Shown: positions 11,444 through 22,003, counted from the stretch's first letter. The stretch: DNA of 39,883 nt from Calocera cornea HHB12733 (GCA_001632435.1 KV423981.1:128138-168020); one strand, 5' to 3'. The notes: generated from the letters alone by a model not told the origin. A program made the numbers and translations.

Positions 11444-13310
11444 ATGTCATCGGATTTGACGCAGCACATTGTCTTTCTCACTTGGTTCCTTTGGGGTCAT
11501 TTGTCGTCTTGCTTGGCTCTGTCAGTCACATTGGTGCGGAAATTCCGGGTCTCGTCATATGTGAGTCGTTGTTTCCTGCTATCGAGGCCTCTGCGATTTA
11601 TGCATTCTCTGCAGCTGTCATTGTCAAAACTTCCTATGTCTCCAAAGGTGAAGAGGAACTTCGTCGGATCTGCCTCGATGACACCGAACGGACCCTCTTG
11701 ACCCAGCGGATCTGAATGGTCGCGCTCGGCAAAGATATCCGGCCCGATGTTCCTCTTGACACTGACTCCGATGTGATCGACGTCCGCAATGTATCTGTCA
11801 TACCGCTCGCTGTGCGCCAGCAAATGTTGGCCAATGCTCCCTCGCTGATGGCGGATGAAAGCATGGTGGATGATGCGGACAACGAGTGGGGATCGATCGG
11901 CAAGAAGCCGAGCATGGTGTTGGTAGACTACAGTCAGGCGAGGGTCAGTGTGGAAATTAAGAAGAGATTCGGCGTACCGCTCATGCTATGGTTGCCGGAG
12001 GCCAGCTTTGCATACACAAGGTATGCCAACACTGGATATACCACAAGAAGACAACCCTGATGAATGCGCAGGAATTCCGGTCCATTCGAGAAGAGCGTCA
12101 ATGCGCAGGGATATGCCGAGGAAGTGGAGGATATCTACGCCAATGAGACGCTGCAGCCTGGACGATCGTTCAACCAGATCGCTCGCGATGTACGCGTCCC
12201 GGTCCGTGTCCTTGCCGGCCGCTGACCATCATGCCACGGTGCTGGCAACATTCGACCCGCACTACGAACGACATTGTCAACATTTGTCGCATTCCATCCT
12301 AATATTGGTATGAAGACATCCCACACGACATCTGGGTTGGATTCCTATGGGATCGTATGTATGCGGGGGATCGTGGAGATTCACGAGCATATAGATGGCG
12401 CGCTCCGGAATGTGCCTGAGATCGTCAGTATCGTGCATCTGCGGTCGCTTGGGCTATGATCTGATGCATGTTTCAAGGGCGAGGAGAGCCTTCAGGGTGT
12501 CCTGGATTGGGTCCTACCTGCAGGGAAACAAGTCATCTGCATCGGCCCACAACTCGAACTGGCGCACGGCTTCAAGGGTGAAAATACCATTTCGGCTCAA
12601 CAATGCGCCGGGTCATCTAAGACAAGCACCGAGTTGACATTCCTCGACCGAGCGTTCCTCGAATATGGCCCTCACTCGATTCTCTACATCTGGTTTGGCT
12701 CGATGTTCCTTCCGCAGCCCAAGCACCTGAGAACCATCATTGATACTCTGCTCGGCATGGAACAGCCGATGCCTTTCCAAATGACTATGCCTGGTTCTCG
12801 TGGAGCGTTTCCAGCAGATTTGGAAGAACAAGTTGGGAAGAACGGCAAGGGACTGATTGTACCGTGGGTGGATCAGCAGGCGGTGCTCTCTCATCCAGTA
12901 AGTTGGATTATCTCGGTGGGGTTTTCGAACCCTCAATGATAATACTAATAGGCGACGGGTTGGATTCTTACTCACTGCGGTGCTGAAGGGACGTACAGGG
13001 CGTTGAGTCAGGGTGTGCCTATTATTGCATGGCCGTTCGCCGTGGATCAACCGCAAAACGTGCTAAGGGTTACTGACGTGCTCGACGCCGGTTTCCACCT
13101 TATCCAGAACTGCACTGGCCTCGCGCCTACACTGAAGAGCTCTCGTGGTGGAGGGCAGGGACAACCATTATCGGATCAGAAGAGTGGTCCGAAAGGAGTT
13201 TGAGACCGTGCTGCCTCAAACTCGTGGGTTCGTGGGAGCCAAGTAGCGAGCGAATGCTCAGAGGGCAGGAAGGGCTATCTGGAAGCCCATTAAACCAGAC
13301 GGAGAAGTAT
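11444..13310 (+). pseudogene. UDP-glycosyltransferase pseudogene (UGT-3)
   Basis: Tandem relative of UGT-2 that keeps the whole gene order and intron positions but is broken several times. It starts with a homologous N-terminus at 11444 (VFLTWFLWGHLS). Relative to UGT-2 I see: a one-base loss near 11552 after LVRKF; an in-frame TGA at 11713-11715 where UGT-2 has CGT; a TAA near 12299 in the exon reading RIPS-stop-YWYED; a one-base gain in the G run near 12366-12370; and a frame loss near 13155 that removes the normal C-terminus. The donor half is still readable (SILYIWFGSMFLPQP, GLIVPWVDQQAVLSHP), but HCGAGG has become HCGAEG. The 3' end of the remnant is approximate. Confidence 0.85.
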
Positions 13311-13804
13311 GGAACGAACAGGGAGACTGCGTATGTACTTGAAATGCGCTATCGTTTGTAGCGAGGAAGTAGCATTAAGGCTACGCTCGAGCTTCGTCAT
13401 TGGCACGTGTTTCCGGAGAATTCCAGTTTCGACGCTAGTTCTCGCTCATTCCCCGCTCCGATTACTTCTTTTATTCGAATGCCATAGCGGCCGCAATATA
13501 TCTTCGGCCCTACTTTCTAGGGACAAGCAATTACTTGTCTGCACCACATACCCGGATCTTGACTACACCCGATTGTAGCACCCTTGATTGTAAAGTCGAT
13601 CTGCTTCTTGAGCTTAAAAGGTGGGCTTTACTCTTTGCGGGCCACGGAGCTCAGACTAGGAACGCCGAAGACTGAGGATATGGTTGGCGTGCGGCAGATG
13701 GAGCCAGATACTGGTGGGAGGTCATTCTGCACTATAATAGGCCGACACCGTGACCACCTGTGGGTGTAGGCCGTCAAGACATCGCCCTCTTTTCTGTCAC
13801 AGTC
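13311..13804. other. Intergenic region before the ferritin-like gene
   Basis: About 490 bp between the decayed end of UGT-3 and the next start codon. No coding sequence or repeat is supported; it should contain the ferritin-like gene promoter. Confidence 0.4.
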
Positions 13805-16800
13805 ATGGCCGCCCTCCATTTTGCGCGTCAAGATGCAATGCCTGCGCGTTCAGCTATTAGTTTTCCTAAGCCCAGTGGTAGACTGATCCGGAATGTGGAC
13901 GGTGTCCTGGTGCATGCTATCGATACCGTCGAAGACCTTCGCGCTCATCTGCAAGTTGCCTGCGCTCTCGAATGGGGCACGATTCCGCTGAGTAAGCGGA
14001 CTGCTCCGTCTCTGAAGTCTTAACGGCAGGTGTGGTACAGGAGGAAATGCTTCACCTGGCGATTGCTGGCAATATGTTGAAGGCGATCGGCGGCACTCCG
14101 CTCTTATACTCGGCCCAGCCGTTTCCTATTTATCCCGTGGTGATGCCTCATCACAGCGGTAACTTTGTGCTGCCTCTCTACCCAGCGGATGAGATACAAC
14201 TCCAAATTTACATGGCTGTATGTCTCAGTTTCCCAGCTGATCAACTCGCCTGTGACAGAGCATCGTAGGTTGAGAAGCCGGCCGAGAAAGACGCGCCACC
14301 CCAACCAGACAACTACGACACTATAGGCCAATTTTACATGGCAATCATTGAAGGTGCGCTCCAAGCCGTTCTCTCCCCACATCGCTGCCTTATCCTTGTA
14401 CCGTAGCTTTCCGCCAGCTAGGGAACGGCATCATTGACAAGACATCAGTCGACTATCAAATATTTGGTCCTGATGGGGTGTATGCGAGCAACGAAACCGG
14501 TGGATTGACACCGATCATCGATGTCAACTCCGCTGTGGAAGCTGCTACTGTTATCATCGATCAGGGAGAGGGCAACAACCAGGAAGAGTTCGTGGACCCC
14601 AATAACACCGAGGTCGCCCACTACTTCAGGTTCAAGGCCATCTTGCAGCAGCAAGCTCTGGGAGAATGTATCAATACGGAAGCCTTTCGCGGACAGCTTG
14701 GCCTCAGCCAATCAGCGGGCCAGAAAGGCTTGGTAAGCGCTTGGACCCCAGGGCGCCTCGCGCGACGCGGACCTTCCGCTGCCCTAGGGGCAGGGAAATG
14801 GAAGCAAAAGGGATAGTAATGATTCACACACTTAATCTGTATCGCATGCAGCACTTTGTGCATAGTTGTCACTTCAATTGAGGGATTCAGATGTCAATAC
14901 TTATAAAAGTTATATAGACTAACTATCAAAATATATAGCCAAAAAAATGGAATAAAATTACACAATTGAATACTGTGAGTATCAGAGCAACCCTGGGTCT
15001 GTGTCAGGGGACACCCCATTTCACCATGTGCAATTGATCAAGACACTGAGGCAAGGTGTGAGGGCACACAGTCTAGCAAGGCTGCCAACTAAACCCAACT
15101 GAGTCAAAGAGACTGAAGACAAGGGATTCAGAGGAGGTTGTGGCTGACAGTATCCAATAACTAACCAATTGTACCCTTTGTAAGTCCAACTAGGAGATAT
15201 GTGGGATGTCAAAGGTAGTTTGGATGAAGCAAGCAGAGTTCAGAGAGAGTTTGGGAGTTTGGAGCGGGAGGACAGATGTGATGACCAGGCTTTCTCGCAA
15301 GACTATGGATGTCAGGGGACACTCTATTTTCCTTCCTTATTCGGCTCTTACTTGCTTCAGAAGCACTTCCCAACAGGGAATCCGGCCTTCAGGGTCCAGG
15401 CCTATGGTCTAGAGTGTGGCCCGGACAACTGCACAGCCATGAGTCTGGCCACTCACCACGACTCAGCAGCCACGACTCATACACGCGCAGCCTCGTTCCA
15501 TGACCTGCTCCATGATGTGCACCATGATGGGTTCCATGCTCTGACCCATGCAGGTCTGTAGGGTATATATAGGTGGGCTTTAGGCCCCTTAGCTCCTCAG
15601 ATCTGGTCTCTGAGGAATCCCCCACCATAGGGACTTAGGTACTCGATCAATCATACACCTATCCCCCTATACTCAAACCCCCTCATACGTCACTACTCCA
15701 CCTATTCCACTTGACTCTTATACTTGTCTACCATCAGGCAGCCTTGTTACTGTGGTGTGCCCTCACAATGGAGATCTGTCAGGGCACTACAGCAACTCCG
15801 AAGCCTATTCCGATATTCCGGACTCCGCGACACCTTGAAACCCCCTGGAATAGCCCAATACGGAACGGAATGGGACAGGACAAGATGTCCCAGCCTCAGG
15901 CAATGCCCAGGCTCCTATTCCAAAGGTTCTCCAGGTATTCCAGTCCATTCCCACTCTTGCATAGCCATGCGCAACCTCTGCACCGCCCCAAGGCGATGCA
16001 TCACTGGAATGCTGTTCCAACAAGCGGAATGGGCAGTGCAGGATCGGAATAGCCTATACAAGGGCACAGGAAGGCTAGACAACACTTCCGACATGTTTTG
16101 GATAGCGGTGCACTCCGAATTCCTATATATAGTAGACTAGGATAGTACGGGAGTCCTCAGATCTGATCTCTGAGGATTCCCCACAACCTCTTGTGGGAAA
16201 TAGTAACCCAGCATCTCATCTCATACCTATTCCGCTCTCTGCTTGCCCTTTACACCTGCCAATTCCTATTCCGGACTGCTGACTCCGGAATTGTGTAATT
16301 CTGACCTCCCGTCCTCAAACAGAGCCGGAATAGCTCAATATTGACTCCGTCCCTTCGGAATTGGTTGTAGTGTGTTCTCCTACACATTCCCCATCTATCC
16401 CCCTCCTTGGACTTGGCCCCACAAGTTGACCACTTCACCAAATATCCGGAATCACCTGTTCCGGACCTCCAGCCACCAAACGGAAGCAGAATTGGACTCT
16501 CTCACATTCCAAGGAATCGGAATAGCTTAGACAACATCCTCTACACCCTCCCCACCTATTCCGATTCCTCCGGCTTGTCCTATTGTGGGTTGTGTGCCCT
16601 CACAAGATCCCTCAGAGATCAGATCTGAGAAGCTACCAAAGGTACCAAAGGTTATATACGAAAAGAGTAAACATAGCCTCAGCTTCTCCCAAACACTCCG
16701 AAGTGAGACCCGACACTGCCTGAAGCACTGCCAACCACAGCATTACTCATCCAAACACAGCTGAGTACTGCCCTGCACGGCCAAAGGGTCACAGCCTTGC

Positions 16801-17747
16801 TTACCCTTACCTAATCCTGTGCCGAGGTATCTGAAGTCGGTATTTGGTAGACCAAAGATGTCATCTGAGAGCTGAAGAAGTCGAAAGTAGCCGAATACCT
16901 GTGAACCTGCCGATAATAGCCGAAGTCGGGGTGAAGTTGGTGTCCCCTGACAACCTGGGGGTTTCCTATCAGATGTGATATACCTGGATAATATTTTGTA
17001 GTCTATTAGCATTGACAAATATGCCTGCCTATATACTGCACTACAATAATGCATGCTTCATAATCAATAAAGATGAGATGTGTCACACCACAGGTACCAC
17101 CATTGCCATAAATTGCTCCCATTTTACTTCCATTTGAAGTGCACCCTATTCTGCCAGGTGCTCAGCCCGCGCCGCAACGCGGGGTCTGAGGACCCTAAGC
17201 AAGCTGTCCGCGAAAGGCTTCCGTATATCAAGGTCTATCCGAATCCGCTGACAGATGAGCTTCCTCATGACTCTGCGGAGTATGCCGTAAGCACAGGGAC
17301 TGTGTTGTAAAGTTGCGACTTGATACTCATGGGAGGCAGGTTTCGCGCCTATTCGACGCTTGCTACTGTTTCCTTCTCTTGGCTATTGAACGAACATGGA
17401 TGCTCAGCAAGACCAACGACGGCCCAAAGCGGGCTGCCACAACTGGTGTCTATGTCGAGTTCATGACCAACGTCATCCGCCGCATTGCTGTGTTCCTCGT
17501 TCAGCAGGATTACCCCTCCCCCTGGGCAAAGGGCTACAAGTGTGCGCCCGCGTTCAATCAGTACGATTTCTACAAGGAGGGAGGAAACACCCCGCCTCTG
17601 GCTCAGATCATCAACCTGCTCAAGACCCAAGTCTATCCCCAGTACCCAGACATCCCTGGTCTACTTGCACCGCTCGAAGGCATCCTCAGTAAATTCAGCG
17701 ATCTCGACCCGGCGCCCAAGCTGGCTCCCAATGTGTTCTTCAAATAG
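13805..17747 (+). CDS. Ferritin-like VioB-type (iminophenyl-pyruvate dimer synthase-like) protein
   Basis: Resembles the ferritin-like domain of VioB-type enzymes, which couple oxidised amino acid imines in bacterial pigment pathways; the fungal substrate is unknown. Inferred exons 13805-13991, 14030-14217, 14269-14353, 14407-14732, 17158-17286 and 17340-17747 give an open frame of 440 residues. Recognisable blocks are AIDTVEDLRAHLQVACALEW, VVQEEMLHLAIAGNMLKAIG (Glu and His of the EExxH helix are metal-ligand candidates), MPHHSGN, YDTIGQFYMAIIE and VAHYFRFKAI; the C-terminal part has VSRLFDACYCFLLLAIERTW. Two oddities: the first intron would be only 38 nt and the protein lacks about 15-20 residues usually found between the first two helices, and intron 4 is 2,425 nt because mobile elements lie in it. 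It may be functional or a recent pseudogene. Confidence 0.72.
15002..15056 (+). mobile_element. LTR 5'-end stub
   Basis: Starts with TGTCAGGGGACACC, the same terminus as the neighbouring LTRs, on the plus strand, but stops after about 55 bp where the minus-strand LTR begins. Probably a truncated or rearranged LTR end. Confidence 0.4.
15310..15767 (+). mobile_element. Solo LTR A (458 bp) with 5-bp target duplication ATGGA
   Basis: Begins TGTCAGGGGACACTC and ends GTGTGCCCTCACA, the TG...CA ends of an LTR retrotransposon. The 5 bases before it (15305-15309) and after it (15768-15772) are both ATGGA. A TATATATAGG box at about 15563 is followed by CCTCAGATCTGGTCTCTGAG, the likely promoter and start region. 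No internal coding sequence or second copy flanks it, so it is a solo LTR left by LTR-LTR recombination. Confidence 0.82.
15777..16604 (+). mobile_element. Solo LTR B (828 bp) with 5-bp target duplication AGATC
   Basis: Begins TGTCAGGGCACTAC and ends GTGTGCCCTCACA. Both flanks are AGATC (15772-15776 and 16605-16609), a perfect 5-bp duplication. It shares with LTR A the TATATATAG box (about 16124) and the downstream CCTCAGATCTGATCTCTGAG block, so both belong to one family, but its body is longer and rich in the word TCCGGAAT and variants such as TTCCGGACT. The left duplication shares one base with that of LTR A. Confidence 0.82.
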
Positions 17748-17837
17748 GTACTATCATCTCGCGCCGACTGAAGCTACATCATCGGAGGTGGTATAGTGCA
17801 TACGTGCAACGCTTGACAGTACTGTGCTAGACATAAA

Positions 17838-19306
17838 TCAAGCCGGAGACGCATCTGCGTCCACGCCAATGAATTCCGTAACTTTCTGCATCGCCCGTTG
17901 TACCGCCGCTTGTTTACCGCCAATGGCATCCGCGGTGCTGTTGTGCCAGCCACCCTCCTCGACATCCGTGATGACTTCGACAGTACCAGTCTTCAAGAGT
18001 TCTGTAAACGTTTGGATCTCGCCGGCAAATCGCTCCACCGAGCCGTACGAGATGAAGAATCGGGTCGGCATCAGCAACGGGATAAGCGGTGAACGCGTCG
18101 AGATCAGCGCCGGTGATAGGATTGGATGACGCGGACCGAGCTTGGTAAATGACCGAGTTGAGAGCAGATACTTCAGATCGTTGTACCTGTACGCGTCCAA
18201 CATGGCTACGTCACTTTTGCCGAGCGAAAAGTTTTGCGTGTACATCCGAGCACCAGTCTCGAGGAGGTCGCTGGTCAACTGATCTCGACGATGATTGTCG
18301 CTAATCGCCGGGTTCGATCGCGTGAGATCCAACCATGGACTGTACAGGATAAGACCGGCAGGCAAGGGCTGATCGCAGAGACATTGATAGAGAGTGAAGG
18401 TCACAGCTAGACCTCCACCTGCGGAATCGCCAGCAACGACTGCATACGCTTTGAGCGGGAATACGCCTGCATGGGCAAGAGACTCACAAATATTTGTCGA
18501 CTGGAATCCCACGGAAAGAAGATGTGACCATGCCGACAGGACATCATGTAGGGCAGCGGGGAATGCGTTGGTGGAATCATTGTCTGCCTTGCGGTAGTTG
18601 ACTGTCTCTAATGAGCGCATAGCCACAGACTCAGAATGGTCGTGCTCACCGGAGAAGATGCGCAGACCTGTCTTCTCCGCTAACGTCCATGGGAGGGGAA
18701 ACTTCAGCGGCTCTCCCGTCAAATATCCTCCTGTCAACTGGTGTTATAAGCAACATCGGCTGTGAAGATATTGTACTCACCTCCGACCAGATACATGACG
18801 ACCTTCTCCCCTTCCTGTGCTTGGCGCGTCAACTGCTCATCCGTACACTTGCCGGATGAAGTCCAATAACAGTCCACGTCCGCTGCAGTGGTAATACGCT
18901 CGTCGGCAAGGACTCCTTTATGGAGATCTTTGTTACTGGGAGGTATCGTCATCGCACAGGAGCTGATATCGGTCGGTGTGGTGAAGACCACGGAGCGCGG
19001 GCGTGCCGGGATAATGGAACGCCGACGATTGACGAATGCCGGTGGGATGCCGTAGCTGATAGACCACAGCATTTGGGAGCTGAGTCGTAGAAGGAGGGTT
19101 TGACCGAAGTTCCAAGATGCATGATGCATTCCCGTCAGCCATGAGGGGAGGAAGGCGGAGAGTAGGGCCAAGGGGAGCACCAGGAGGGAGTAGAGAAGCC
19201 GCACAACCCGAATAAACAGTGCGAATGGTCCGTTCACTGGGAGAACGGTGAGGGCAAAGGACGGTGGAAATATAGGCGGCTGGAGAATACGGAGCAGGAG
19301 AGACAT
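17838..19306 (-). CDS. Membrane-anchored alpha/beta hydrolase, HSL-type esterase
   Basis: Serine hydrolase of the hormone-sensitive-lipase group (alpha/beta hydrolase fold 3), probably acting on acyl or acetyl esters. Two exons (19306-18781 and 18730-17838) encode 472 residues. A hydrophobic segment at about residues 28-52 should anchor it in a membrane, probably the ER. The oxyanion-hole motif is VVMYLVGGGGYLTGEP, a variant of HGGGF, rebuilt exactly across the intron. The nucleophile lies in GDSAGGGLAV near residue 275. EEGGWHNS near the C-terminus supplies the likely His; the acid may be the Glu in GSVERFAGE. A steryl-acetate deacetylase-like role is possible. It is divergently arranged with the acyltransferase gene, so the two could act in acylation and deacylation of one metabolite; that link is inference. 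Confidence 0.85.
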
Positions 19307-20225
19307 GTTGGCGACCTCGACCTAGAGAGTTGTCCCAACGGCAGGGCTTTAACCAGGAAAGCGGATCTGCAGGCTGCACCGTACGATTAGCCGCATGTCT
19401 TCGCACATATCTTCGCATTGAAATGCCCCCAACCATTCCACTGGCTTCAGTCATCAAGGGTGGTGTCGTCACAGCAAAGGAGATCAACTGAGCGTTCGAA
19501 TGCTTGGGGCTGCCATCCTTCGCCTTGTCAGATTATCCGGCCGCCTCAGCACAGAATACAGTAGCCGGACCATGGCGCGCCCAGTAAGCGACGCTATTGT
19601 GACAGGGCGCAATATGGTGGGAAGACCGAAGTGGCATTGATGATGGTTGAGGAGAGCTTTGGGGAAGAAGCGCGGGCAAGTCGCGCCGATGTAAACATCT
19701 GTCACATGACTACATTGATTCGCGATGCTTCCGCTGATCTTCTTTCTCTTGGGTCGCGTCCGAATGTTGCTTGATTTACAAATGGCTCTCTGCAAAACAC
19801 ACCCGGCGATCTTGAGTATTGTTTCTGGCATCCATGTATTGACGGCGCTTCTCATTGATTAAATGATGAATCTGGACGAATTCGACTTGCCGTCTCCTTC
19901 AATACGCTCAAAGGCGCTTTTCTCGGTGTAATCTTGGGCGCCCGAATCTCGCCCCACTCGGCGCGGCGAGATGTTGGCATGGGTCGATACCAAACGAGAA
20001 AAGAAGATGATCTCTCTCCCCAGTGAATGTTGACTGAGATAGGTTGGCCTGATCGGTCCCCAACAAGCAAGCAGCCTCAACCGTAATGGACCGTGGTGCT
20101 CGCTTCACATCTATGGCCAACCGGGTAGCCATCAAGAACACCTACAGGGACGGCCGCCGCTGGCACAACGGCCCCATGCTCTTCCACCTACTCAATTGTT
20201 GGGTGACATAAAGCTCGCGGGCATC
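19307..20225. promoter_or_regulatory. Divergent intergenic region (hydrolase / acyltransferase)
   Basis: About 920 bp between the two divergent starts should hold both promoters. I see no conserved coding sequence; the frames here overlap in several phases. No recognisable motif cluster was found. Confidence 0.4.
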
Positions 20226-22003
20226 ATGGATCGGCCTCGCACCGACCGTCTGACCCAAGCGCTCTCTTCCTCCCCCCAGTGTACAATGTCTTCTCCCTGG
20301 TCGTGGCAGCCTGGTGTACCCCCATTCGCCGCAGCCACAGCCCATCCCCACGAGTCGTCTCGCACGTGGCATCGTGCTATCTGGCCGGGCGAGCTGACCT
20401 TCGCCATCGGGAAGATCGCCAGCCCTGGGCTTATGGATATTCTCGCTTCGTGCGAGACTCAAGCGTCCACGTCGACGATTCTGACGCGCGATGCTATTCG
20501 ACGTGCCACCCGCAGCTTGCGTTGGAAACACCCAGCGATTTCCATCAATGTCGCATTTCCCCCAATGACGAGCCTGGCGGACTTCAACCCGATGGATGGC
20601 AGGTTCGTCTACCAGTCACCTGCGAGCGAGACAGACGTGGAAGGCTGGCTGGACGAGATCGTGCACGATAGGGGCTCATATATCGGACAATCTGGTGGTA
20701 GTATGTACAAAGCAGTCCAGATGGTCCGGGATGAAGTCGGGGCCTTTGAGAAGCTGAGATCGAAATGGATGTTCGAGGTCTATCACATCACGCCTGCCGG
20801 AAGCGCTCAGCACGCCATTGTCCTCCATCTCGGGCATGCACTCTTCGACGGCATGGGTGCCGTGCAGGTCCTGGACTTGTGGCTTCGCGAACTGTCGGAT
20901 GCCCTTCTTCATCTTCAGGAAGGTCCGGTGCGGTGGGGCGAGGAGTGTGCTCGGCTTCCGCCCGCGATGCCGGACAGGACGGCGATACCGTGGACACCCG
21001 ATCCTGTCCCATCAGATCACTTCATGGTGCAGAAGATCCTTCATGCACTGCAGCGACCACCGGTAAGACTCTTCGCTCGCTACCTCATCTCGTTGTTGAC
21101 AATCAGCCAGCCGAACGTGAAACTGCCCGTGTTGAACCCCGAGGCCGAGCCGACACTGACCGGCACGCTCGTCAAGACGTTTCCACCCGGATTCCCAGAG
21201 AAGCTCCGTTCAGCCGCCCGAGCAAACCGATGCAGCATCTTCAGCGCGGTCTTCGCGGCAAACTATCTCACCCTGCTTCATCTATTGCCTCCCAAGTCGA
21301 CCCCGACTGGCGAACTGTTCGTCCATATCTACCCCGCCGGTGCGGATCTGCGGAGCAAACACCTGCGTGGGGGCGCAGAAGCGCAGAACGATCGTCGCAA
21401 CTGGAAGATCGGGCTGACCTTGAGCGGCAACGTCATCGGCGCCTACCGCATGGAGCGTTTCTTGGGCTCCACTACACCGCTCGAAGACGTCTGGACTCTG
21501 GCAAGAGAGGTGCAAGCGCAGGTACTGGAGCAACAGCCATATCAGGCCAGCGCGTCCCGGTGGGTTCCGTCCATTATTGCTGCTATGCTTGCCAAGTATT
21601 CGAATGATTACGTCCCGTGAGTCCGTGCTTCATGTCATCCGGTCCCGACTCCTTATCGCACCTCAGGGAGAGCCCGGAATACCGCTCCGTGAACGTGTCC
21701 TCGCTCGGCGTGCTCGACGGCAACCTATCTAAAAGCTTTGGTCCCTCCCCCAATCCCGCCTTCACCATCTCCAGCCCCATCATCTCCTCCGTCGGCCCAA
21801 CACTCACGAGCGACGGTGTTGGCGTGCTACTCGTGCCATACACGTGGGACGGGGTCTTCAGGCTTTCGCTGAGCTATGCCGTAGCTTATATGGGGACAGG
21901 AGAGGAGCAGGCGACGGCGGAGAAGGAGGGGAAGGTCACTCTGCGGCGGTATGTGGAAGAGCTGACGAAGTTGCTGGAGCAGCTCGCAGGGGCATCTGTC
22001 TGA
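20226..22003 (+). CDS. HxxxDG acyltransferase (condensation/BAHD/AATase-like)
   Basis: Probable acyl-CoA-dependent O-acyltransferase of the chloramphenicol-acetyltransferase-like fold. Exons 20226-21616 and 21667-22003 give 575 residues. The catalytic motif is in HLGHALFDGMGAVQVL near residue 204, matching HxxxDG. The second half has a region ending in SVNVSSLGVLDGNL and the C-terminal GVGVLLVPYTWDGVFRLSLS, as seen in these enzymes. No DFGWG motif of plant BAHD proteins is visible. The start is uncertain: the ATG at 20226 is the first in frame, while the ATG at 20286 (MSSPWSWQPG) would remove 20 residues. Its substrate could be a lipid, alcohol or glycolipid; the neighbouring UGTs make an acylated glycoside conceivable, but this is not shown. 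Confidence 0.75.

Larger units (their letters stand above)
15057..16952 (-). mobile_element. LTR-like sequence on the minus strand, split by two later solo LTRs
   Basis: Read on the minus strand it starts with TGTCAGGGGACACC (16952-16939) and ends with GTGTGCCCTCACA (15069-15057), the termini of the two plus-strand LTRs inside it. It also carries their core promoter: TATATAA at about 16657, then a CTCAGATCTGATCTCTGAG block at about 16612-16630. Removing the two insertions leaves about 0.6 kb. The 5-bp flanks (CAAGG and ACCTG) do not match, so its original insertion was rearranged, or one end is misjudged. Confidence 0.55.
14785..17148. mobile_element. Degenerate terminal-inverted-repeat element (hAT-like), host of nested LTRs
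   Basis: The left end at 14785 reads TAGGGGCAGGGAAATGGAAG and the reverse complement from 17148 reads TAGGGTGCACTTCAAATGGA, continuing AGTAAAATGGGA against GCAAAAGGGA: an imperfect inverted repeat of about 30 bp. The TAGGG start recalls hAT elements. Flanks CGCTGCCC (14777-14784) and TTCTGCCA (17149-17156) match at 5 of 8 positions, as an old 8-bp target duplication might. Without the later insertions only about 0.4 kb of it remains, with no transposase. The superfamily call is tentative. Confidence 0.45.

Noticed and set aside
15199..15561. 120-residue frame inside the LTR region
   Set aside because: It crosses the start of solo LTR A, so it cannot be an old gene; no retrotransposon protein motif is present.
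3143..22003. A full secondary-metabolite cluster with a backbone enzyme
   Set aside because: No PKS, NRPS, terpene synthase or cytochrome P450 motifs were found, so only a tentative functional link is proposed.
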